Notes: a model not told the origin generated them from the letters alone. A stretch of 55,908 nucleotides of DNA from Kamptonema sp. UHCC 0994 (GCF_029167235.1 NZ_JARFTR010000301.1:1-55908); one strand, 5' to 3'; shown: positions 1 to 9,181, counted from the stretch's first letter. Numbers and translations: made by a program.

Positions 1-11
1 AAGAGCGATCG

Positions 12-839
12 CTAGATAGTGCAAGCTGTAAGTCTAGAAGTAAAAAACGACAAATTTTCGGCCGCCATACCTTTACCCATACCATAACAGGAACGTTTAC
101 GCCACGCGATCGCGGGTAGGTGTCCCTGGGGAGCATTCAAATTGAATCTGAGTTCATCGTAATAGGCCCAGCTATCTTTTAGCCGCCATCCCACGCGATC
201 GCAAAAGTCTGTATAATTCCCGCCCTCACTCTCCCAAATTTCCTGTTGTACTCTCAACCCAAATAACCCGCTACTATAATATTCCCAAAGTTGGTCAATA
301 GTGCGAAGGTCTGTACAAGGGAATTTTTCAATATCGGCCGCACTCAGCCAACCTTCTTCTTCTCGAAAAGCTATTTGAAGTATAATTTCCCAAGTATGTT
401 CGTCCGCTTTACGCCATTTCCCCGCCGCTAAAAGCTGCATTAATTGTCTGTAATCCATCCCCACTTCTGACATCGGCGGCGTTTGTTCGGGAATCGCACT
501 AATTTTCTCTTCTAGCCGCGATAGGGAATCAGCAATTAAATCTGGATTCATCTGTTCTAGGCGATACAAAACCCATTCTAATTGAGACTGGAGGTTTGCT
601 CTTTCAACTGCGGCTGATTGTAGTTGGATTTGCAACTGATTTAACTGAGTTTCCCATCCCTGAACTTGCGAACTTGCCCACATCCGTCTTGCCCAATCTA
701 GTCTAAGTTGTTCCTTTTTCCAATAAGCTTTGGACTGTTTTCGACCCAGGGGAAAAGGCGCTAAATCCCAACCACAAATCGAGCAGAAATCAGCTTTACC
801 TTCTAAATATTCACGATCGCAAACAGGACACTTAGCCAT
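12..839 (-). CDS. Zinc-ribbon GUN4-domain protein
   Basis: A 275-residue protein. The N-terminus carries a four-cysteine zinc ribbon (C4, C7, C19, C22; motifs CPVC and CSICG), followed by a Gln/Leu-rich coiled coil at about 50-115 and a C-terminal GUN4 domain from about 130 to the end (cues: DYRQLMQLLAAGKW, AFREEEGWLSAADIEKFP, FGLRVQQEIW, GWRL). GUN4 domains bind porphyrins; the canonical GUN4 stimulates Mg-chelatase, but multidomain GUN4 proteins in cyanobacteria are usually of unknown role. I start at the ATG giving MAKCPVC because the upstream in-frame extension (to 920) has no domain character and runs towards the preceding gene. Same strand as the EAL gene, 77 bases downstream of it. Function beyond tetrapyrrole binding is inference. 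Confidence 0.85.
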   Translation of the reverse strand: MAKCPVCDREYLEGKADFCSICGWDLAPFPLGRKQSKAYWKKEQLRLDWARRMWASSQVQGWETQLNQLQIQLQSAAVERANLQSQLEWVLYRLEQMNPDLIADSLSRLEEKISAIPEQTPPMSEVGMDYRQLMQLLAAGKWRKADEHTWEIILQIAFREEEGWLSAADIEKFPCTDLRTIDQLWEYYSSGLFGLRVQQEIWESEGGNYTDFCDRVGWRLKDSWAYYDELRFNLNAPQGHLPAIAWRKRSCYGMGKGMAAENLSFFTSRLTACTI

Positions 840-916
840 ATTCAATTTTACAGGGGATTTTAGGTTTATTAAATACACTAAGGCTTTATTGCCCTGTTGA
901 TATACTAATTGGACAG

Positions 917-2050
917 TCAAGAATTAAAGTTAATAGGTACGGGGCGCGAAATTCCGTAACCCTGAGCATAATCTACTCCTATCTCTCGCAATTTTCCTAA
1001 GATAGTTTCGTCTTCGACAAACTCAGCCACAGTTTCAATCTTCATGGCATGGGCAATGCGATTAAAGCCTTCCACGATCGCTTGAGAAATCAAATTATGA
1101 CTAATCTTCTTAACAAAGATACCATCAATTTTTAGATAGTCAACTGGTAAATTCATCAGATAAGCAAAGGAACTCAATCCACTGCCAAAATCATCTAAAG
1201 CAAAGCGACAGCCAAGTTTTTTGAGTTCGCTAATGAAATATCTGGCTTGGTCAAAGTTAGCGATCGCTGCGGTCTCGGTGATTTCAAAACAAATAGTCTC
1301 CGGGGGAATTTGGTAGCGAGGAAATTGTTCGATTAAAAACCTCATAAACCGATTGTTACAAACACTAGCACCAGAAAGATTAATCGTATATAAGCCTTTA
1401 GTAACAAGTTCTTGCTTAGATAAAATGTTATAATTAGAAAATATTTTTTCAATTACCCAGCGATCAATATCGGCGCTCAAACCATAACGCTCAGCGGCGG
1501 AAATAAACGCAGATGGAGATACTAATTCTCCATTTTCATCTAGCATTCTGATCAAAATCTCATAATGTTCTACTAATGGTTTGGAGGTAATAGAGACAAT
1601 TTTTTGCTGGTACAGACAAAAACGATTAGTTTCCAGCGCTCGGCTGATTTGGGCAATCAACTGCCTCTCCCCACGCTGTTTAATTAATTCGCTATCATCC
1701 CGACGATAAATATGAACACAGTTGCGTCCTTTAGCCTCATCCACTTTCCAGCCAGTTAGTTGTTCAGCCACAGGATTGAAATATCTAATATTACCTTCAG
1801 CATCGGTAGTAATGACGGCTTTTAATTGTCTGCAAACTTCATAGCCATCGAGATCGGGTAATTTAATGTCTAGTAAGATTAACTCCGTCGATGGAGATTG
1901 GGCGGCTCTGATCGCCATTGCCCCTGTGGTGGCACTGCGAACCTTATAACCTTCTTTGCTCAATGTATCCCTAAGCAAACGCAGGTTGTCCGGTAAATCG
2001 TCAACAATTAAAATATTGCCTTGATAGCTGGTGACTGGATCGCTGGTCAT
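917..2050 (-). CDS. Truncated REC - PAS fragment - EAL phosphodiesterase
   Basis: A 377-residue protein, start MTSDPVTSYQ chosen because the receiver domain begins just after it. Residues about 11-77 are the N-terminal half of a CheY-like receiver with acidic pair D17/D18 and phospho-acceptor D61 (LLDIKLP); the second half, with the conserved Thr/Ser and Lys, is missing. It joins at once to about 40 residues of a PAS domain (TTDAEGNIRYFNPVAEQLTGW) and then, with no GGDEF, to an EAL domain (about 128-377). The EAL keeps the catalytic landmarks: EIL at 164-166, NLSG, EITET, LDDFGSG, LKIDG, AEFVED and QGY, so c-di-GMP hydrolysis looks possible. The two abrupt junctions suggest in-frame deletions from a longer REC-PAS-GGDEF-EAL ancestor. 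Whether D61 can still switch the output is doubtful. Confidence 0.85.
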   Translation of the reverse strand: MTSDPVTSYQGNILIVDDLPDNLRLLRDTLSKEGYKVRSATTGAMAIRAAQSPSTELILLDIKLPDLDGYEVCRQLKAVITTDAEGNIRYFNPVAEQLTGWKVDEAKGRNCVHIYRRDDSELIKQRGERQLIAQISRALETNRFCLYQQKIVSITSKPLVEHYEILIRMLDENGELVSPSAFISAAERYGLSADIDRWVIEKIFSNYNILSKQELVTKGLYTINLSGASVCNNRFMRFLIEQFPRYQIPPETICFEITETAAIANFDQARYFISELKKLGCRFALDDFGSGLSSFAYLMNLPVDYLKIDGIFVKKISHNLISQAIVEGFNRIAHAMKIETVAEFVEDETILGKLREIGVDYAQGYGISRPVPINFNS

Positions 2051-2210
2051 AATGATTATTAAGCTACCTAGTACATGATTAGTATAAGCGGATCGATACA
2101 GTGGTTCGCGCTGTAATATAGTTAAATAATACACTAGACTTTAAACTCTTTCAATATCTAAGAATCCTTTAATCTTAACCAAAACAAAAAGTCTCAGACC
2201 CAACAACCAA

Positions 2211-2240
2211 TTTATGAACATTTATGAACATTTATGAACA
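2211..2240. repeat. Three tandem copies of TTTATGAACA
   Basis: Three exact copies of the decamer TTTATGAACA, each carrying an in-frame-shifted ATG. The third copy supplies the apparent start of the kinase relic that follows. Slippage expansion is the simplest explanation. Confidence 0.9.
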
Positions 2241-3884
2241 AGCATATTTCGCAAATTGCAGGGCTGTTTGTCATTTCAATCGCGGTAATTGTACTGCTTG
2301 GTTGGCAATTTGACATATCCCTGCTCAAAAGTGGTTTTCACGTTCTCAATTCTGATCTGGGGGAAGGCTCGATTTCTCAATCAGATAGATAGTCAACGCC
2401 AACAAGCCGAAGGAGAACTTAAAAAACTTAATGAAACCTTAGAAAGTCTTGTGACTGAACGGACAGAAGCTTTACAAAAATCCCAGACTCTTTTTGCGGG
2501 AATTTTAGAAATTGCCAATGATGCCATTATTTCAGTTAATAGCGACCAACAAATTACTCTGTTTAATCAAGGAGCGGAAAATATTTTTGGCTATAAAAGT
2601 GAGGAAATTGTCGGGCGACCTTTAACTTTATTACTGCCAGAACAGTTTAGAAATAATCATCGTCACCATAAACAACGACACTGCAAAAAGCTATTTTAGA
2701 TAGTGCCAACTACACCATCATTTCCACCACCATAGATGGTACGATTCTTACCTTTAACAAAGCCGCCGAGCAATGGTTGGGATACAGTGCCGCAGAAGTC
2801 GTGGGGAAAACAACACCTGTCATTATCCATGACAAGGAGGAAGTCGTGCGGCGATCGCAAGAACTATCTGCCCAAATGGGTTCTATATGACTCAGAAGGC
2901 AATATCACAGGGTTTCTCGGCATTGGAAACGATATTACCAGGCGTAAGCAAGCAGAAGCATCTCTGGCAAGCATGGCAGCGATTGTGGAACATTCTGGTG
3001 AGGCAATTAGAAGATGCCTCAATCGGGATGGCTATCCTTTCCCTTGATGGGCATTTTCTTAAAGCCAATCCTGTTTTATGTCAGATTATTGGTTATTCCC
3101 CAGAAGAACTTTTAGGGTTAACTTTTGAAAGCATAACCCATCCTGACGATTTAGAAGCAGATATAAAAAATGTCAATCAGCTAGTAACAGGTAAGATGTC
3201 AAGTTATTCCCAACGAGAAAAGCGTTATATCCATAAGCAAGGACATATTGTTTGGAGTTTACTTAATGCCTCGGTAATCACAGATAAGGAGGGAAATCCG
3301 CTAAATCTTATTGCTCACATTCAAGATATTACGGCTCGAAAAGAAGCTCAGTAGAAGCGCTCTCACTATGGGAGAGTTGGTTGCCGCACTTGATTTTTAT
3401 GGATCTACGAATGCCAATCGTCGATGGATATACTGCGACAAAACGCATTAGAGAAAACCCTAAGAGCCAAGACACTATTATTATTGCTTTAACTGCCAGT
3501 GTTTTTGAAGGAGAGCGAGAAAATGTCCTGATGACTGGCTGTAACGATTTTATGAGCAAGCCATTTCAACAGAGAGAAATCTTTGACAAAATTGCTAAAT
3601 ATTTGGGAGTGCAATATACCTACGAAGTTATAGAAAAATACCCGCCAAAATTATTAGTTGAAACGATTTCTGTGGAAGATTTATCTGTGATGTCTCCTCA
3701 GTGGTTAGAAGAGATGTATCAAGCTGCTTATTATCTTGATACCGAAGCTATGAACGAATTAGTCACGCAAATCCCCCAATCTAAAGCAAGTTTATCTAAG
3801 GCGCTAACTGATTCTATTGATAACTTTAATTCTGACCGAATTATGGAGTTAATTCGACCTTTGCTACCGAATCCACTTTTGTAG
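2234..3884 (+). pseudogene. Remains of a multi-PAS hybrid histidine kinase
   Basis: Several reading frames in order add up to one decayed gene. ATG 2234 opens a membrane helix (IAGLFVISIAVIVLLGWQFD) typical of the N-terminus of cyanobacterial hybrid kinases, stopped at 2392. After a frame change comes a coiled coil (LKKLNETLESLVTERTEAL) and a PAS domain (FAGILEIANDAIISVN..., to about 2690), then, in another frame, a second PAS (ILDSANYTIISTTIDG) ended by a TGA near 2888, a PAC tail (GFLGIGNDITRRKQAE), and a further PAS (2990-3354). From 3381 there is only the C-terminal half of a receiver (FMDLRMPIVDGYTATKRI, with KPF) and a helical tail seen after receivers in this family. The dimerisation/HATPase core is gone. 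Frameshifts plus internal deletions make it non-functional as a kinase; 3381-3884 could still give a small product. Confidence 0.8.
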
Positions 3885-3915
3885 ATATAGCAACCGCCGA
3901 AAGCGGTTGCTATAT
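3885..3915. terminator. Perfect hairpin, dispersed palindrome family 1
   Basis: A 13-base arm ATATAGCAACCGC, loop CGAAA, and the exact complementary arm. It sits immediately after the stop of the kinase relic. This is the best-preserved copy of a dispersed element whose other copies lie near 9058, 12392, 14411, 15134, 23302 and 31087. It can act as a transcription barrier, though no long T-run follows. Confidence 0.6.
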
Positions 3916-4016
3916 TATGAAGTTAATAACTCAACAATGCAGATTGTATCAATCATTGGGAGAAATGGTATAACCATGAATCCCTGCACCGATAGTTAAG
4001 GAACTTGTGAGGAAGG

Positions 4017-4925
4017 CTAAACATGGGTTTCTGGTTCTAGATGACATGGATAATCTGGATTACCTGTTTCGATTTGCAAGGTTGAGTGGTCAATCCCAAA
4101 ATGATTATGGAGTGCTTCGCAGGTGTCGGTGAGAAAGCGATCGCCTGTGTATCCTTCTGGTATAACTAAATGTGCGGTGAGAGCAGTTTCTGTCGTACTT
4201 ATTGCCCATATATGTAGGTCATGAACTTGCGTCACTCCTTGCAACTCCTGCAAGAAAGTACGGACAGCAATCGGCTCAATCTGTTTGGGAACTCCATCTA
4301 AGATTAGTTCCAGCGAATCCTTAAATAAATTCCAAGTACCAACCACAATTATCACGACGATCGCCAGACTAATAACTGGATCGAACCATAGCCAACCTGT
4401 TAGCAAAATTGCGATCCCAGCTAACACTACACCAACGGACACCAGTGCATCGGCTGCCATGTGTAAAAATGCGCCGCGAATATTCATATCTCCTTCTCGT
4501 CCCGACAGAAACAAGAGAGCAGTTATGGTATTAATAACTACACCAATTCCTGCTACCAAAATCACAGTATCACCAGCGATGGGGCTTGGTTCTTGCAAGC
4601 GACGAATCGCTTCCCAAGTAATACCACCCATTGTTAGCAGTAACAGAATCGCATTGAGTAAAGCTGCTAGAATTGAAGAGCGTCGCAGTCCATAGGTGTA
4701 CTTACGACTGGGAGGACGCTGTACGAGATAACTTGCTGCCCAAGCCAACAGTAATCCCAAAACATCGCTGAGATTATGTCCAGCATCTGCTAGTAATGCT
4801 AGCGAATGGGAAATTACTCCAAACCAAGCTTCAACTAATACAAAGCTGACATTTAAACTCGTTCCAATCAAAAAGGCTCGATTGTATGTTTTAGGAGAAT
4901 GGCTGTGTTCGTGATGATGAACCAT
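4017..4925 (-). CDS. Cation diffusion facilitator (Zn/Cd/Co efflux)
   Basis: A 302-residue inner-membrane antiporter of the CDF family (CzcD/ZitB type), exporting divalent metal in exchange for protons. It has a His-rich N-terminus (VHHHEHSHS), six predicted membrane helices, and the intramembrane metal site as two HxxxD motifs: H50/D54 in ADAGHNLSD and H155/D159 in HMAADALVS. This HD-HD arrangement is typical of Zn2+/Cd2+ transporters. The C-terminal cytoplasmic domain (about 205-295, with VHDLHIW) is present and full length. It is monocistronic, with the family-1 hairpin and relic kinase downstream. Exact metal specificity is inference. Confidence 0.93.
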   Translation of the reverse strand: MVHHHEHSHSPKTYNRAFLIGTSLNVSFVLVEAWFGVISHSLALLADAGHNLSDVLGLLLAWAASYLVQRPPSRKYTYGLRRSSILAALLNAILLLLTMGGITWEAIRRLQEPSPIAGDTVILVAGIGVVINTITALLFLSGREGDMNIRGAFLHMAADALVSVGVVLAGIAILLTGWLWFDPVISLAIVVIIVVGTWNLFKDSLELILDGVPKQIEPIAVRTFLQELQGVTQVHDLHIWAISTTETALTAHLVIPEGYTGDRFLTDTCEALHNHFGIDHSTLQIETGNPDYPCHLEPETHV

Positions 4926-5126
4926 AGAATTGATCCCAACAGGTGTTCTGTATCATAGTAATCGTTATCTCTACATTTATAATCGCCTTAGCGATCGCGA
5001 GGTAATTTGTACATCTGAAACTTGACTGGTCATGCCAATAACATGGGAAAGTTTACCTTTGAAGAGAGTTTGCGGAGATTTTTGAGGTAAGGTCATAGTC
5101 TCTAGGATTTATTGATGCTTACCTAC

Positions 5127-5399
5127 TTATTGAAGTTTCGATGCAATCAGAGCAATAAGCACAAGGAGACCTAATGCTCTCCGAAAGTAATTAACGCCTT
5201 GAAATAATTCTTCCCAAGCCCAAGTAAACAAAGAGCCAAAAGCTATAAGGTCTAGTCCTAGATTAATTTTACCTGTTGTAAGAATCAGCTTTAATAAACT
5301 AGCTACAATCCAGACAATGAGTGGTGGATTTGGCATCTGAGCGAGAACAATTTTGCCTTCGCTGTCCCGGAACACTTTATCAAATAACGTATTTTCCAT
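5127..5399 (-). CDS. Small two-helix membrane protein, unknown
   Basis: A 90-residue protein with a short polar N-terminus (residues 1-24) and two hydrophobic helices at about 27-45 and 47-62, then a third possible at 72-86 (ALGLLVLIALIASKLQ). I recognise no named family, although this type of small protein is common in filamentous cyanobacteria. Codon use and the hydrophobic pattern support coding. No strong ribosome site is visible upstream (ACTAAAAACATG). A longer antisense-frame reading (5303-5584) overlaps it and looks spurious. Confidence 0.65.
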   Translation of the reverse strand: MENTLFDKVFRDSEGKIVLAQMPNPPLIVWIVASLLKLILTTGKINLGLDLIAFGSLFTWAWEELFQGVNYFRRALGLLVLIALIASKLQ

Positions 5400-6013
5400 G
5401 TTTTTAGTTTGGGTGATCGATTTAGCTTGTGGCTATGAATGAGTTGACTAATGATAACACTATTATAGATGGGTTCACCCTTGGAGTTAAAGGATACCCT
5501 CGCATCTTTGACATTAAAACCTTGCTGTGGTATAACATACATGAATAGAGCAAGATAGTGATTAGAATGCTGATCAATAACCAAACTAGGATAAATTTAC
5601 TGGGTTTGAGCGATCGCCTAAAAATCCCGCCTCACAGGAATAGCGATCGCCATCAGCAAATCTTTAACAGATAGATAATTGAGGCGATCGCAGCCAAAGC
5701 CCAAGTGTAAAATAATCTCTATAGTTCAGTCAGGTATCAGATCTAAAAACTTGTGCGTTTGTAGCTAAACTTGCATATTTTCGGGTAAGTGTTTCAGATT
5801 TATATAGCAAAATAATACATGAGTGTTTCTGTCTAGTACACCGATTTAGGTGATTTGGCAGAAACTTTCTTTATAATCACCCTCAGAAACTTTCCGTCTA
5901 GTAAATAGTTATGCGGCTTAGGCTATCGGTTGAGACTGTCGGCGGGGCGTTTAATGTTAAGCTGGTACTATTGTAAATACTCAGAAGTTAGCCTTCTCAA
6001 ATGCAACACAGCC
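5400..6013. other. Non-coding stretch with HIP1-bounded repeats
   Basis: About 610 bases without a convincing gene. It holds one copy of the HIP1-bounded repeat (5610-5651) and another GCGATCGC at 5693. Near 5826-5905 the words TTTCTGTCTAGTA and TTTCCGTCTAGTA occur about 70 bases apart, which could be a repeated operator or promoter element for the amidase gene; this is only a guess. Confidence 0.4.
5610..5651. repeat. HIP1-bounded repeat, copy 1
   Basis: Two GCGATCGC octamers enclose a core containing AAATCCCGCCTCACAG. Related copies lie at 7608-7647, 7669-7710 and 9292-9332, so four occur within 4 kb, flanking the amidase and DUF2254 genes. Confidence 0.75.
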
Positions 6014-7492
6014 ATGAGCGATCTTGTTTTTGCCTCAGCTTGTCAACTTGCCGAGATGATCCGCGATCGTCAAGTTTCTGCGGTTGAAGTTCTTGACGCT
6101 CACCTTGGTCAAATTGCCAAACACAACTCGAACCTGAATGCAATTTGTACCCTGGACGAAAGCAATGCTCGGAATAAAGCCGAGCAAGCTGATGAAGCAT
6201 TACTTCGAGGAGAAAGTTGGGGTGCTTTACATGGTGTTCCGATCACCGTTAAGGATTTATTTGAAACGGCTGGGCTACGAACCACAGCAGGATCAATCTC
6301 CCTTAAAGACTATCTTCCTCAACACGATACTACTGTTGTCAAGCGTCTTCGTTCAGCAGGTGCCATCCTACTGGGAAAAACGAATGTGGGTGATTTAGCA
6401 GGCGGGTATCAGGGACTCAATGATGTCTTTCCTCGCGTAAATAATCCCTGGAACCTTAGCTATACGCCTGGTGGTACTTCTAGTGGTGGTGCAGCAGCAA
6501 TCGCAGCAGGTTTATCTCCGCTCGATCTCTGTTCCGATTTTGGTGGGTCAATTCGTCAACCTGCTCATTTTTGCGGTATCTACGGCTTCAAACCAACTGA
6601 TCGTCGTGTTCCAACTACGGGACACATCCCCGAAGTTCCTGGCGCACCTCACTGTATGCGTCAAATGCTGACAGTCGGTGGTCTAGCACGTTCAATTGAA
6701 GACTTATCCCTTTGTCTGCAACTCATTGCAGGGGCTGATCCTGCTCAACCAGACATTTTTCCTGTTCCGCTTGATCAACCTTCCGATCAATTACTTCAAA
6801 CTCGGCAGATTGCTTGGTCAGATGAATGGGCATTCTATCCTGTTGCTGAAGAGATTAAATCAGCCATCCAGTCCGTTGCAACAAAGCTGACGGAAGCAGG
6901 AGTAACTTTGGAAAAGTGGATTCCCAATTTTGATTTTCTTGCCGCATGGAAAACCTACTACAAGCTTGCAGCTTACAATTTGATCTATGCCCAATCGCTA
7001 ACGGTGAGTGATATTCGGAAGAATCTATTTTTTTTATTTCGTGATGGTATGCAAGGCGATCGCAATTTTCGCAAGCTTGGTAATCTCCCTAGCATCGGTT
7101 TACCTATCTCCTTAAATCCAACCCTAAAAGGCTATTTTGAAACGCTAACAGAGCGAGATTCCTTTATCACTCAGATGGATAAAGCCCTGGCTCAATGGGA
7201 TGCTTGGCTTTGCCCTGTAGCCATGACTTCTGCATTTACCCATCGGGAGCGCGGCGCAGCAATTCAAGTGGACAATCGCAGTGTGCCGTATTCTATGGCA
7301 TCGGGTGCTTATGTCGTGCCATTTAATCTCACGGGGCATCCAGCGGTAGTTATTCCCATTGGAAAAGCTCAAAATGGCTTGCCAATCGGAATGCAGATAG
7401 TTGGGAAGCGATGGCAAGAAATGGAGTTATTGGCGATCGCCAAGGACATTGATCAAGTCGTTGGTGGATTTCAACGCCCTTCTGAGTATTGA
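6014..7492 (+). CDS. Amidase (amidase-signature family)
   Basis: A 492-residue amidase-signature hydrolase, cleaving a carboxamide to acid plus ammonia. The Ser-cisSer-Lys site is visible: K80 in VPITVKDLFE, the cis-Ser in GGTSSGGAAA (about 155-160) and the nucleophile S179 in SDFGGSIRQPA. The length fits free-standing amidases and GatA paralogues; no GatB or GatC lies nearby, so a role in tRNA amidation is unlikely. I start at the ATG giving MSDLVFASACQLAEMI, since the first helix of the family begins there; the reading frame is open to 5930 but that extension is unlike the family. The natural substrate cannot be deduced. Confidence 0.9.
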   Translation: MSDLVFASACQLAEMIRDRQVSAVEVLDAHLGQIAKHNSNLNAICTLDESNARNKAEQADEALLRGESWGALHGVPITVKDLFETAGLRTTAGSISLKDYLPQHDTTVVKRLRSAGAILLGKTNVGDLAGGYQGLNDVFPRVNNPWNLSYTPGGTSSGGAAAIAAGLSPLDLCSDFGGSIRQPAHFCGIYGFKPTDRRVPTTGHIPEVPGAPHCMRQMLTVGGLARSIEDLSLCLQLIAGADPAQPDIFPVPLDQPSDQLLQTRQIAWSDEWAFYPVAEEIKSAIQSVATKLTEAGVTLEKWIPNFDFLAAWKTYYKLAAYNLIYAQSLTVSDIRKNLFFLFRDGMQGDRNFRKLGNLPSIGLPISLNPTLKGYFETLTERDSFITQMDKALAQWDAWLCPVAMTSAFTHRERGAAIQVDNRSVPYSMASGAYVVPFNLTGHPAVVIPIGKAQNGLPIGMQIVGKRWQEMELLAIAKDIDQVVGGFQRPSEY

Positions 7493-7607
7493 ACCATTGT
7501 CATTTGCGGAAACGCCGCATAACGTTAAACTAATTATTTAATCCCATAGATCGTCCCTTCACTTAAAAAAACAAACGAAATAGACAAAATAGAATCGATT
7601 GGTAAAA

Positions 7608-7710
7608 GCGATCGCCAGAAATAACGACTCACAGTAATAGCGATCGCCTTCAGGAGATGGATTGTTAATGCGATCGCCTAAAAATCCCGCCTCACAGTAT
7701 TAGAGATCGC
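7608..7710. repeat. HIP1-bounded repeat, copies 2 and 3
   Basis: Two tandem relatives of the 5610 element (7608-7647 and 7669-7710), each with GCGATCGC or a one-base variant at the ends and a core resembling CGCCTCACAG. They fill most of the space between the convergent amidase and DUF2254 genes and may act as a shared barrier. Confidence 0.75.
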
Positions 7711-7717
7711 ATCTTGA

Positions 7718-9052
7718 TTAAGCTTGACCGATCGCTTTCACCGCAGCAAGATACCGCTCCTTCACATTTTTGTAGTCTAACTCCTCCGCAATTCCTTCCT
7801 GGCTACCGCGTTCAATCATATCTGCATGACGTTGTAGTGTGGTTCGGTCTGGTGTTCGGTGAGTAAAGGGCGCGATCGCCGCGATCGCCTCTAACAACCG
7901 CATCGTGACTGCGACACTCGACTTTCCATACTGCCGAATCTGGTTGAAAGCCGCATCCGTCGCATCCGCAAACGAGATCGGTTCAGCGACGATCCGAAGC
8001 TGATTGTGGTCATCGTAGCGATAGGGAGAAGGAATTTCTCTTTGGGCTAAATGACAAAGAGCCGCGCTAAGTTGATCGATGCAGCGGATGGCAGTAAACG
8101 GATCGTTAATGCCTGGAGAAAGGGCGCGTACCGCAATCTCAACCAGTTGGTCGATGGGAAACTCCAAATCTTGCTGCTCTGTGCGCTGTGAACCGAGAAT
8201 AAATGCCTCGTTGATCTGGACTGCAAGCTTTTTGTTTACCTTTTCTTCAGGAAAGACCCGTACAATTTCACTTCCTTTTACCACAAAACGACCAGGGCGC
8301 TGCTGAACCCGCAATAACAGATTATTCTCTATCGCAATCTGCATCAGTTGGTTGTCATCAATCGCTTGAATGTAGCCACTGGCGATAGTGTTAATGGGAC
8401 AGGACAATTGATCGAAGTCGGCAGGAATAGCGGGTAGGCTCTCCTCCTGTAGCTGCTTTGATGCACTCTGTCCAATTCTTTCAGGAAAAAGCCGATCGAT
8501 CGCAACATCAAGATCGTACCCCACTTGTTTAATCACCTGATCGACCTGAATAGATGAGGCTGAATGATGAATAAAGTAAATTAATACGCCAACACTGGCG
8601 ATCGCTAAGACAATGCCGATGGTAACAGCCAGGTGGGGGACAAACTCATCTTTTTCTACCCCATTGACTGTTCGCAGCACCATCAAGCTATACACAAATG
8701 TGGAAATGAAAGTTCCCAGTACAATTTGGTTTCCCGTGTCTTGCATGAAATTCCGCAGCAAGCGCGGCCCAAACTGGGAAGAGGCAAGCTGAAGTGCCAC
8801 GATCGTAATCGAAAAGGCAGTGGTAGCAACACTCACCATTGAACCCGCGATCGCCGAAAGAATAGCCCGTGAACCACTAGGCCCTAGAGAATAAGCCCAG
8901 CCTATTTGTTCGACGATATTGGCTTCTCGTGTCTGGTCAATCCAGATGGTAATAAACGAAAGTGCGATCGCCAGCAACACCATCAGGGTTGGCACAAACC
9001 AGAAACTGGAATGTAATGAGTCCCACAGTTTAGCTAATTTAGCGTATTTCAT
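7718..9052 (-). CDS. DUF2254 membrane protein
   Basis: A 444-residue integral membrane protein of the DUF2254 family. Four helices lie in the first 170 residues: about 17-36 (FWFVPTLMVLLAIALSFI), 65-90, 107-125 and 142-164. A family hallmark is ALQLASSQFGPRLLRNFMQD between helices two and three. The soluble C-terminal half includes ALSPGINDPFTAIRC. Molecular function is unknown; the fold resembles a channel or transporter. It is convergent with the amidase and codirectional with the PPK2 gene upstream, which is separated from it by repeats. Confidence 0.88.
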   Translation of the reverse strand: MKYAKLAKLWDSLHSSFWFVPTLMVLLAIALSFITIWIDQTREANIVEQIGWAYSLGPSGSRAILSAIAGSMVSVATTAFSITIVALQLASSQFGPRLLRNFMQDTGNQIVLGTFISTFVYSLMVLRTVNGVEKDEFVPHLAVTIGIVLAIASVGVLIYFIHHSASSIQVDQVIKQVGYDLDVAIDRLFPERIGQSASKQLQEESLPAIPADFDQLSCPINTIASGYIQAIDDNQLMQIAIENNLLLRVQQRPGRFVVKGSEIVRVFPEEKVNKKLAVQINEAFILGSQRTEQQDLEFPIDQLVEIAVRALSPGINDPFTAIRCIDQLSAALCHLAQREIPSPYRYDDHNQLRIVAEPISFADATDAAFNQIRQYGKSSVAVTMRLLEAIAAIAPFTHRTPDRTTLQRHADMIERGSQEGIAEELDYKNVKERYLAAVKAIGQA

Positions 9053-9057
9053 CGATA

Positions 9058-9100
9058 GTATAGCAACCGCTTTCAGCAGTTAGGGGCTAGGGGCTAGGGG
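9058..9100. repeat. Family-1 palindrome copy plus GGGGCTA heptamers
   Basis: A degenerate family-1 unit (ATAGCAACCGC ... GCAGTTAGG) running into about 2.5 copies of the heptamer GGGGCTA, followed by a purine-rich GGGGAAG tract. This same composite (palindrome, heptamers, purine tract) recurs at 31087-31211. Confidence 0.75.
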
Positions 9101-9134
9101 AAGCGTGAAAGAAGGGGAAGAAGGGAATAGAATA

Positions 9135-9181
9135 AACTGGGTGTAAATGATGCCAGCTACTACAAGGCGAGTAAACCATTT
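9135..9181 (-). pseudogene. Fragment of a second PPK2 gene
   Basis: On the minus strand this encodes [15 protein letters not shown], the same 15 residues found near the C-terminus of the intact PPK2 gene just upstream. Over 47 bases I count 7 differences from the intact copy (9445-9491), and all are synonymous. The fragment is flanked by unrelated sequence and repeats. It therefore looks like the last piece of a PPK2 paralogue that diverged under selection before being lost, rather than a recent duplication. Confidence 0.65.

Noticed and set aside
4285-4695. 136-residue plus-strand reading inside the CDF gene
   Set aside because: Antisense shadow of a clear transporter; the reading lacks any domain.
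5303-5584. 93-residue reading on the minus strand
   Set aside because: Overlaps the better-supported 90-residue membrane protein in another frame and lacks a recognisable fold or ribosome site.
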